Assembly: GCA_965229935.1 (NCBI GenBank)
Contig: CBDDKB010000002.1
Span: 1,116,001-1,180,000 of the forward strand
DNA length: 64,000 nucleotides
Source of the DNA: SPJN01 sp965229935
GTDB lineage: Bacteria; Pseudomonadota; Alphaproteobacteria; SPJN01
Reading direction: 5' to 3'
Below, piece after piece: positions 44,326 through 51,447 of this stretch; the first letter of the stretch is position 1, and each line of letters begins with the position of its first letter. The notes beneath the pieces are model-generated. The model saw nothing but the letters and a program-made list of their open reading frames with translations. It made no database searches and was not told the origin of the DNA. The position numbers and the translations under genes are program-made.

Positions 44326-46080
44326 TTAGCGCATTTCTTGCGCAGGCACCACGCCCAGAACCCCCAGACCAGACGCAATAGTCACCGCGACAGACCTGAT
44401 CAAGGCAAGGCGGGCCAAGGTGCCCACGGGGTCATCTTCCTGCACAAACCGCAGGGCTGGCTCTTCCTTGCCGCGGTTCCAATGCTGGTGAAAAGCTGTG
44501 GCAAGATCATAAAGGTAAAACGCAACCCGGTGCGGTTCGTGCGCGGTGGCGGCCTGCTCCACAAGTCTGGGCCAACTTGCCACCAACTTGATCAAGCCAA
44601 GCTCAGACGGGTGGTTCAGCGTAGACAAATCAACGCCAGCCAAAGCTGCGTCAGACAAGTCTGCATCGGGAAAGGCTTCTGCCCCCAAACGCATCACCGA
44701 ACAAACGCGGGCATGCGCGTATTGCACATAAAAAACCGGATTGTCCTTTGACTGTTCAGTGACCTTCGCAAAATCAAAATCGAGCGGCGCATCATTTTTG
44801 CGGGTCAGCATGATAAAGCGGACGACATCCTTGCCCACCTCGTCCACCACGTCACGCAGGGTGACAAACGTACCAGCCCTTTTTGACATGCGGACAGGTT
44901 CGCCATCGCGGAACAAATGCACCAATTGGCAAAGTTTAATATCCAGCGCCGCATTCCCGTCACTGACGGCACTTGTTGCGGCCTTCATCCGTTTGACATA
45001 GCCGCCATGGTCTGCGCCCATAATGTCAATCAGCTCAGTAAAGCCACGATCATATTTGTCCCAATGATAGGCAATATCGGCGGCAAAATAGGTATAGGCC
45101 CCGTCTGATTTTTTTAAAGGGCGGTCAACATCATCACCATGGTCAGTAGACCGGAACAGGGTTTGCGGGCGCGGCTCCCAATCATCGGGCAGTTTGCCTT
45201 TTGGCGGCTCAAGCACGCCTTCATAGATCAGGCCTTTGTCAGTCAGGACCTGAACCGCATCATCAATCCGGTCTGCCTCATGCAATTTCTTTTCAGAGAA
45301 GAATGTGTCGAACGTGACGCCCAATGCCGCAAGATCATCGCGAATACCGTCCATCAGTTGATCAACAGCATAGGCGCGGACGATCGGCTCCCACTCCACC
45401 TCATCCATTTTTGTTAGGCTATCGCCATGGGCTGCCTTCAACCCCTCACCCACGGCAACAAGATAATCGCCGGGATAAAGCCCCTCTGGTATATCGCCAA
45501 TATCTTCACCAAGCGCTTCGCGATAGCGCAGGAATGCAGATTGGGCGAGCACGCCGATCTGTACGCCGGCATCATTGATGTAATATTCCCGGTGCACGTC
45601 ATAGCCCGCTTTTTCCAGCAGGCTCGCTAGGGCATCGCCAAATACTGTGCCGCGGCAATGGCCGACATGCATCGGCCCTGTTGGATTGGCCGAACAGAAT
45701 TCAACATTCACCTTCACATCTTGGCCACGGTTTGAGCTGCCATAGGCTGTCCCCGATTTCAGCACCTCCGCCACGCGATCGCGCCAGAACTGGTCCGTCA
45801 AACGCAGGTTTAGAAATCCGGGCCCCGCCACCTCGACACTTGCCACATCGTCCAAGGCGTCCAGTTTTGCTGCCAAGGCATCAGCGATATCGCGCGGCTT
45901 CATCTTGGCCTGTTTGGTCAGAACCATAGCGGCATTGGTTGCCAAATCACCGTGGGAGGCATCACGCGGCGGCTCTACCGTTATATTTTTGGTATCAAGC
46001 GCGGTCGGCAACACGCCTTCGACCCCCAACTGGGTCAGGGCGTCGGTGATATGGGCTTGGAACAGGTCAAACAGGGTCAT
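44326..46080 (-). CDS. argS: Arginyl-tRNA synthetase
   Basis: A 584-residue class I synthetase. The HIGH-type motif is HVGHCRGT after FCSANPTGP, the KMSKS equivalent is VRMSKRAGT, and the C-terminal domain ends with ALRFVQEDDPVGTLARLALIRSVAVTIASGLGVLGV. I start at the ATG at 46080 (MTLFDLF); the upstream in-frame TTG has no ribosome-binding site. It is followed by the SPOR gene and preceded by dgt, the usual neighbours. Confidence 0.97.
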   Translation of the reverse strand: MTLFDLFQAHITDALTQLGVEGVLPTALDTKNITVEPPRDASHGDLATNAAMVLTKQAKMKPRDIADALAAKLDALDDVASVEVAGPGFLNLRLTDQFWRDRVAEVLKSGTAYGSSNRGQDVKVNVEFCSANPTGPMHVGHCRGTVFGDALASLLEKAGYDVHREYYINDAGVQIGVLAQSAFLRYREALGEDIGDIPEGLYPGDYLVAVGEGLKAAHGDSLTKMDEVEWEPIVRAYAVDQLMDGIRDDLAALGVTFDTFFSEKKLHEADRIDDAVQVLTDKGLIYEGVLEPPKGKLPDDWEPRPQTLFRSTDHGDDVDRPLKKSDGAYTYFAADIAYHWDKYDRGFTELIDIMGADHGGYVKRMKAATSAVSDGNAALDIKLCQLVHLFRDGEPVRMSKRAGTFVTLRDVVDEVGKDVVRFIMLTRKNDAPLDFDFAKVTEQSKDNPVFYVQYAHARVCSVMRLGAEAFPDADLSDAALAGVDLSTLNHPSELGLIKLVASWPRLVEQAATAHEPHRVAFYLYDLATAFHQHWNRGKEEPALRFVQEDDPVGTLARLALIRSVAVTIASGLGVLGVVPAQEMR

Positions 46081-46118
46081 TGGCGTTAAACGCTTTTCGA
46101 ACAATCAAATGGGATGAA

Positions 46119-47309
46119 TTACATAGACAAATCGAACAAACGGCGATGTTCTTCAATGGCAAATCTGTCTGTCATGCCCGCAATAAAGTCGCACACGATA
46201 CGCGCGCGGGCCGATTTATCTTGGGTTGAGGCGTCTACCCGCCATGGATCGGGCAAGACCTCAGGCTCCTCAAGGTACAGCCCGAACAGATCGCCCACGA
46301 CGCGGCGGGCCTTACTGGTCATGCGGTTGACCTTATAGTGGAAATACATGTGTTCCCGTAAAAAGCGGCGCAATTCGCGATCATTTGCGACCATTTCATC
46401 CGAAAAAGCCACCAATGCTTCGGGCAAATTGCGCACATCTTGGGCTGATTTCGGCTTGTAACGGTCAAGCCTGCGACCTGTTTCCGCCAATAGGTCTCGC
46501 ACCATATGATCGATAAGGCGGCGCACAACTTCGTGGGCCATGCGATCTTGATCCGCGTCGGGGTAAAGGTCCCTCACCTTTTTCACAACATCACCGACAA
46601 GTGGCAGCGTAGCAAGATCATCAAGAGTGAACAGGCCCGCGCGCAAACCATCATCAATATCGTGATTATTATAGGCAATATCGTCAGAAAGGGCCGCAAC
46701 CTGTGCCTCTGCACTCGCATAGGTTCCCAAGTCGAGTGATAAAGCATCGTCTTGTCGTTGGATGACGCCGGGCAATGTTTCACGTGTAACACCATCACCG
46801 ATCACGGGACCATTGTGTTTGACCAGCCCTTCCAGCGTTTCCCAAGTCAGGTTCAAGCCATCAAACGGGCCATAGCGTTGCTCAAGCTCAGTCACGATTT
46901 TCAGTGATTGGGCATTATGATCAAAACCGCCATAGGGACGCATCTGGGTTTTCAGCGCCTCCTCACCCGCATGGGCAAAGGGGGAATGTCCCAAATCATG
47001 GGCAAGGGCCAAAGCTTCTGCCAGGTCTTCATCAAGCCCTAATGTCCGGCTGATCGACCGGGCGATCTGCGCCACTTCAAGAGAATGGGTCAGCCGGGTG
47101 CGGTAATAGTCGCCCTCATGATAGACAAAAACCTGCGTCTTATATTGCAGACGCCGAAAGGCCGTAGAATGAATGATCCGGTCACGGTCACGCTGGTAAG
47201 GGCTACGCGTGGCGCTTTCATCTTCGGCAAAACGACGCCCCCGACTTTCCCTAATTGTTACGGCAAAGGGGGCTAATCCTGTCCCATTATGGCTGAATTC
47301 CTGTGTCAT
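46119..47309 (-). CDS. dgt: dGTP triphosphohydrolase-like HD protein
   Basis: The 396-residue protein hydrolyses deoxynucleoside triphosphates to the nucleoside and triphosphate. It has DRDRIIHSTAFRRLQYKTQVF, the HD residues in TRLTHSLEVAQIARSI and ALAHDLGHSPFAHAGE, and SLEAQVAALSDDIAYNNHDIDDG-like ASAEAQVAALSDDIAYNNHDI. This length and sequence are those of the type 2 dGTPase-like subfamily. The 5' leader contains TAAACACCC only three bases before the start codon, repeated in the erpA leader. Confidence 0.94.
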   Translation of the reverse strand: MTQEFSHNGTGLAPFAVTIRESRGRRFAEDESATRSPYQRDRDRIIHSTAFRRLQYKTQVFVYHEGDYYRTRLTHSLEVAQIARSISRTLGLDEDLAEALALAHDLGHSPFAHAGEEALKTQMRPYGGFDHNAQSLKIVTELEQRYGPFDGLNLTWETLEGLVKHNGPVIGDGVTRETLPGVIQRQDDALSLDLGTYASAEAQVAALSDDIAYNNHDIDDGLRAGLFTLDDLATLPLVGDVVKKVRDLYPDADQDRMAHEVVRRLIDHMVRDLLAETGRRLDRYKPKSAQDVRNLPEALVAFSDEMVANDRELRRFLREHMYFHYKVNRMTSKARRVVGDLFGLYLEEPEVLPDPWRVDASTQDKSARARIVCDFIAGMTDRFAIEEHRRLFDLSM

Positions 47310-47312
47310 AAA

Positions 47313-47321
47313 GGGTGTTTA
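47313..47321 (-). promoter_or_regulatory. TAAACACCC element in the dgt leader
   Basis: Reading toward dgt the sequence is TAAACACCC-TTT-ATG. The same nine bases, also in sense orientation, occur in the erpA leader at 47425-47433, making a perfect nine-base inverted repeat that brackets the divergent promoter region. Confidence 0.35.
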
Positions 47322-47424
47322 CACCGCCTAAAGCCTGATTTCCAGCAGCTTTGCGCAGCCATCGGGCGAAATGGGCGGATTAGCGCCTTGCGTCAGAAAT
47401 CAAAGACCCTACATTAAGAGGATA

Positions 47425-47433
47425 TAAACACCC
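47425..47433 (+). promoter_or_regulatory. TAAACACCC element in the erpA leader
   Basis: The second copy of the nine-base element found before dgt; it ends 18 bases before the erpA start. Whether it acts in DNA or mRNA cannot be told from sequence. Confidence 0.35.
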
Positions 47434-47451
47434 GGTAAGAGACGATTCATC

Positions 47452-47784
47452 ATGGCACAGGCCACTATTACATTAACGGAAAAAGCTGCGGCACGGATCA
47501 ACAATCTGGCTGCACAGGAACATGTCGATCCGCTTTTGCGCATTTCGGTCGAAGGTGGCGGCTGTTCAGGTTTTTCCTACAAGATGGATTTTGACAGTGC
47601 GGTCAATGATGACGACATCATCATTGAAAAGGACGGTGCCAAACTCGCCATTGATTCTGTTTCCATCATCTATATGGAAGGATCGGAAGTTGACTTTGTA
47701 ACCAACTTGATTGGCCAAAGTTTTGAGATCCGCAACCCTAATGCCTCATCCTCATGCGGGTGTGGCACCAGCTTTTCCATTTGA
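47452..47784 (+). CDS. erpA: Iron-sulfur cluster insertion protein ErpA
   Basis: A 110-residue A-type carrier that delivers iron-sulfur clusters to target enzymes. The three ligand cysteines are C38 (GGGCSGF), C102 and C104 (SSCGCGTSF). The erpA-xthA / dgt-argS arrangement is conserved in Alphaproteobacteria. IlvD, an iron-sulfur enzyme, is also encoded in this region. Confidence 0.94.
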   Translation: MAQATITLTEKAAARINNLAAQEHVDPLLRISVEGGGCSGFSYKMDFDSAVNDDDIIIEKDGAKLAIDSVSIIYMEGSEVDFVTNLIGQSFEIRNPNASSSCGCGTSFSI

Positions 47785-47802
47785 TACCCTTCGGACCTAT
47801 TC

Positions 47803-48591
47803 ATGCGCCTGACCACCTGGAACGTCAATTCGATCAAGGCGCGCCTGCCCCGCGTTTTGGATTACCTAAAAGAAGCCAAACCGGACGCCATCGTTCTGCA
47901 GGAAATCAAATCTATCGACGAGAATTTCCCCCGCGAGGAGATTGAGGCGCTGGGCTACACCGTCGAAACACACGGGCAAAAAACCTATAATGGCGTTGCC
48001 TTATTAAGCCTCCACCCGATCAGCGCATTACGTACCGGCCTGCCCGGCGACGATAGTGACGAACAGGCCCGCTATATCGAGGCTATTGTTGAGCCTGAGG
48101 GCACTGATCCTATTCGGCTTGGCGGGCTTTATCTTCCTAACGGCAACCCAGTCAGCGACGATAGTGAGAAATATCCCTACAAACTGGCGTGGATGGATCG
48201 GCTGATCGCCCATGCCAAATCACTACTGTTAGACGAAGTGCCGTTTGTATTAGCTGGCGACTATAACGTTATCCCAAGTGATGATGATGTGCATGACCCT
48301 AAGGCGTGGGAAGGCGATGCCCTGTTCCGCCCCGAAACCCATCAAAAGTTCCGCACATTGCTGAACCTTGGGCTGACAGATGCGTTCCGCGCGTGTCACA
48401 CTACGCCGCATCGCTATACATTCTGGGATTATCAGGCGGGCGCATGGCAAAAAGATCACGGCATCCGCATTGATCATTTATTGCTGTCACCGGGCGCAAC
48501 GGATCGGCTAACAGGCGCTGGCATCGACAAATATGTCAGAGGGCTGGAAAAACCCTCTGACCATGTTCCTGCATGGGTAGACTTGGACTAG
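47803..48591 (+). CDS. xthA: Exodeoxyribonuclease III
   Basis: A 262-residue AP endonuclease and 3'-exonuclease of base-excision repair. Conserved blocks are TTWNVNSIKARLPRVLDYL, VLQEIKS (metal-binding Glu), GLYLPNGNP, LAGDYNVIPSDDDV, RIDHLLLSPGA and EKPSDHVPAWVDL with the catalytic His near the end. It starts 18 bases after erpA. Its TAG stop overlaps the stop of the convergent DUF1254 gene in the palindrome CTAG. Confidence 0.96.
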   Translation: MRLTTWNVNSIKARLPRVLDYLKEAKPDAIVLQEIKSIDENFPREEIEALGYTVETHGQKTYNGVALLSLHPISALRTGLPGDDSDEQARYIEAIVEPEGTDPIRLGGLYLPNGNPVSDDSEKYPYKLAWMDRLIAHAKSLLLDEVPFVLAGDYNVIPSDDDVHDPKAWEGDALFRPETHQKFRTLLNLGLTDAFRACHTTPHRYTFWDYQAGAWQKDHGIRIDHLLLSPGATDRLTGAGIDKYVRGLEKPSDHVPAWVDLD

Positions 48592-49118
48592 CTGCGAATA
48601 AGTTTGCAGTCCGCCTTACGCCGTTCTGCATCAATCACAGGCCACATATCCTCTGACGGGATGACCCGACGGAAAAGGACCAACCCCTTTGTCGTCGGCG
48701 CACGGACACCGATTGCAGTCGGCGGCACAATTGTGCTGCGATCACTTTCCCGCATCAGAATAATTGTCTGGGAGGCACCTTCAACTTCCCGATCATTCAG
48801 CGCGAAAAAGTTCGTCGTATCATCCGTAAAGAATGAGACCGAGCTATAGGTCTGTGACTTGGGCATGGTGACTTCCAAGGCACCGTCGCGCAAATCAAAG
48901 GCGCATGTGGTATAGGCCAAATCAGGCGCAGGACGCACAACGGTGCGCGCGGTTTGGTCAACCTTGGGCGCATGATAAATCGCATTCACCCCATTTTGCT
49001 GGGAGGAGCCGATAATGACAGCCCCCATCAATACATAAGGCACTAACCACAACAGCACAAAATGCAGGCCAACAGCGGCAATCAAAACCCAAACAATCCA
49101 TTTCAGAAAACTGCTCAT
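48588..49118 (-). CDS. DUF1254 domain membrane-anchored protein
   Basis: A protein of about 176 residues with an N-terminal hydrophobic anchor (KWIVWVLIAAVGLHFVLLWLVPYVLMGAVII) and a DUF1254-like domain (YTTCAFDLRDGALEVTMP, YSSVSFFTDDTTNFFALND, TIILMRESD). Function is unknown. I prefer the ATG at 49118 because it overlaps the upstream stop as ATGA and lies eight bases from AGGAG; an ATG six bases upstream (49124) sits too close to that site. It is coupled to the DUF1214 gene. Confidence 0.8.
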   Translation of the reverse strand: MSSFLKWIVWVLIAAVGLHFVLLWLVPYVLMGAVIIGSSQQNGVNAIYHAPKVDQTARTVVRPAPDLAYTTCAFDLRDGALEVTMPKSQTYSSVSFFTDDTTNFFALNDREVEGASQTIILMRESDRSTIVPPTAIGVRAPTTKGLVLFRRVIPSEDMWPVIDAERRKADCKLIRS

Positions 49119-49696
49119 TTGCATGTCTCCTTTTTGATAGAGGGCAAGGGCGTTGTTGCAGGGGCCGTATAGACAGAAGCACCCGGATTATAGAGCCGCA
49201 ATGTCAAAGAAAAGGGAGAGCCAGCATTGCGTGAACTGATCCAGTTTTCCGGCTGCGGGTCGGCAGAAACGATTGCATAAAAATGTCCCGGGCGTGATCG
49301 CGTGACCGTGGTCTGCGCAACAGACGGGCGATTATCATCATTGCGCACCAGATAATTATCAAGTGCATAGATCGTCATGCTCCACCATCTGGTGTCGGGG
49401 TCCGGCCCTTCAACGCGATAGGTGCAATCTTCGGTCAGTGTATCACCGTCTGAATCTGCAAACGCGGTGTAATAAATCGTCTCTTCCTTGGACAGCGCCA
49501 AAAGGCCACCGATGGCAACCGCTGCCTTTGTGTAAAGATCAGCATCGGCACTACCGACGGTTAAATTGGTGGACCAAGGGCCATTGTCGATCCCCCGATC
49601 CCGTAGGCCGATGCCAACCGTCACCACAAGGCTGGCAACGGCGAGCACGATCGCAACGATCAGGCCCCCAAATATTGCGGCAAATTTTTTCATCAC
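49115..49696 (-). CDS. DUF1214 domain membrane-anchored protein
   Basis: A 193-residue protein with an N-terminal membrane anchor (FGGLIVAIVLAVASLVVTVGI) and a DUF1214 domain: YTKAAVAIGGLLALSKEETIYY, RWWSMTIYALDNYLV and PFSLTLRLYNPG. DUF1254 and DUF1214 are fused in many bacteria; here they are two short, separately anchored proteins in an operon, probably forming one complex at the outer face of the inner membrane. Function is unknown. Confidence 0.82.
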   Translation of the reverse strand: MMKKFAAIFGGLIVAIVLAVASLVVTVGIGLRDRGIDNGPWSTNLTVGSADADLYTKAAVAIGGLLALSKEETIYYTAFADSDGDTLTEDCTYRVEGPDPDTRWWSMTIYALDNYLVRNDDNRPSVAQTTVTRSRPGHFYAIVSADPQPENWISSRNAGSPFSLTLRLYNPGASVYTAPATTPLPSIKKETCK

Positions 49697-49713
49697 ATCC
49701 CCCTAGATGAAAG

Positions 49714-51438
49714 TTAAATGTCAGCGTAACAGCGCACTTCTTCTGCGCCGCCCGGATGGGTCACAGCCCCCTTACGGGCCGGACCAACCGTCTGCTTATA
49801 TTTCCACAGGGTGCCGTTGCCGAACTGAACCTCAGGCTCCCTCCAGTCCTTGCGGCGCGCTTCAAGCTCATCTTCGGACAGGTCAACACTGATTGTGCCC
49901 TGTTCAGCATCAATGGTGATCATGTCGCCATTTTGCAAAAGGCCGATGGGGCCGCCAACCGCAGCCTCAGGCCCAACATGACCGATGCAGAAACCGCGCG
50001 TGGCGCCAGAGAAACGGCCATCAGTGATCAGGGCAACCTTGTCGCCCATGCCCTGCCCGTAAAGCGCTGACGTTGTAGACAGCATTTCACGCATGCCGGG
50101 ACCGCCCTTGGGCCCTTCATAACGGATGACAATAACGTCGCCTTCTTCATACTTGCGTTCTTCAACTGCTGCGAATGCATCCTCTTCACAATCAAAGACG
50201 CGAGCGGGACCTGTAAAGACCAGCTTTTCCATCCCAGCGACTTTCACAATCGCCCCTTCAGGAGCAAGATTGCCCTGTAGGCCGACAACACCGCCAGTCG
50301 GCGTGATCGGGTTTGTCACCGGATAGATGACTTTCTGGTCGGTATTGAATTCGATCCCTTCCAGATTTTCTTCCAGTGTTTTACCTGTCACGGTCATGCA
50401 ATCGCCATGCAGGAACCCGCCATCAAGCAATGTGCGCAGCAGCACGGGGACGCCGCCAGCTTCATACATGTCCTTGGCGACATAGGCACCGCCCGGTTTT
50501 AGATCGGCGATGTATGGTGTCTTTTTAAAGATTTCAGCAACATGCATCAGGTCAAAATCAATGCCAGCTTCATGCGCCATGGCAGGCAAATGCAAGCCAC
50601 CATTGGTGGACCCACCCGTTGCCGCAACAACAGTTGCCGCATTTTCAAGGCTTTTCCGTGTAACAATATCGCGCGGACGTATGTTGCGCGCAATCAGGTC
50701 CATGACAGCCTCGCCTGATTTTTCGGCATATTGGTCACGGCTTTCATAAGGTGCTGGCGCACCAGATGACAAAGGCAGCGCAAGGCCAATAGCCTCTGAC
50801 ACACAAGCCATTGTGTTCGCAGTAAACTGGCCGCCACAGGCGCCTGCTGAAGGGCATGCAACACATTCAAGTTCGTGCAGCTCTTCATCATCCATATTGC
50901 CTGCTGAATGCTGGCCAACAGCTTCAAAGACATCAAGAACGGTGACGTCCTTGCCCTTATGGGTGCCCGGTAGGATAGAGCCGCCATACATAAAGACTGA
51001 CGGGACGTTCAGACGGATCATCGCCATCATCATGCCCGGCAGGCTTTTGTCACAACCGGCAATCCCGACAAGCGCATCATAACAATGGCCACGCATCGTC
51101 AATTCGATTGAATCGGCAATCACCTCACGAGATACGAGGGAGCTTTTCATCCCCTCATGCCCCATGGCGATACCGTCTGTGACAGTAATGGTGCAGAATT
51201 CACGTGGTGTGCCGCCAGCGGTTGCAACACCCTTTTTGGCTTCCTGCGCCTGACGCATCAGGGCAATATTACAGGGTGCAGCTTCGTTCCATGCAGATAC
51301 AACACCGACAAAAGGCTGGTTGATCTCTTCTTCGGTCATGCCCATGGCATAATAATAGGACCGATGGGGCGACCGTTCAGGGCCGACAGAAACATGACGG
51401 CTGGGCAATTTTGTTTTATCAAATGTGTTCTTAGTCAT
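49714..51438 (-). CDS. ilvD: Dihydroxy-acid dehydratase
   Basis: The 574-residue iron-sulfur dehydratase makes the 2-oxo acids of valine and isoleucine synthesis. Cluster-binding cysteines lie in AAPCNIALM (near 55), AGCDKSLPGMMM (near 128) and SAGACGGQFTANTMA (near 200); VRGDIVTR-like RDIVTRKSLENA and the C-terminal VHGPKGGPGMREM-like YEGPKGGPGMREM block agree. No attenuator or T-box is visible upstream. It starts nine bases past valS in the same direction, linking valine synthesis and valine tRNA charging. Confidence 0.97.
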   Translation of the reverse strand: MTKNTFDKTKLPSRHVSVGPERSPHRSYYYAMGMTEEEINQPFVGVVSAWNEAAPCNIALMRQAQEAKKGVATAGGTPREFCTITVTDGIAMGHEGMKSSLVSREVIADSIELTMRGHCYDALVGIAGCDKSLPGMMMAMIRLNVPSVFMYGGSILPGTHKGKDVTVLDVFEAVGQHSAGNMDDEELHELECVACPSAGACGGQFTANTMACVSEAIGLALPLSSGAPAPYESRDQYAEKSGEAVMDLIARNIRPRDIVTRKSLENAATVVAATGGSTNGGLHLPAMAHEAGIDFDLMHVAEIFKKTPYIADLKPGGAYVAKDMYEAGGVPVLLRTLLDGGFLHGDCMTVTGKTLEENLEGIEFNTDQKVIYPVTNPITPTGGVVGLQGNLAPEGAIVKVAGMEKLVFTGPARVFDCEEDAFAAVEERKYEEGDVIVIRYEGPKGGPGMREMLSTTSALYGQGMGDKVALITDGRFSGATRGFCIGHVGPEAAVGGPIGLLQNGDMITIDAEQGTISVDLSEDELEARRKDWREPEVQFGNGTLWKYKQTVGPARKGAVTHPGGAEEVRCYADI

Positions 51439-51447
51439 GATCTATCC

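Noticed and set aside
43846..44751. Long plus-strand open frame (about 300 codons) opposite the SPOR and argS genes
   Set aside because: It lies antisense to two well-supported genes, has no family-like motif, and its Pro/Gln/His/Arg-rich make-up is typical of the complementary frame of GC-rich coding sequence.
51439..51447. T-box or leader-peptide control of ilvD and valS
   Set aside because: Only nine bases separate ilvD from valS, and the short region upstream of valS shows no specifier stem, T-box sequence or valine-rich leader.
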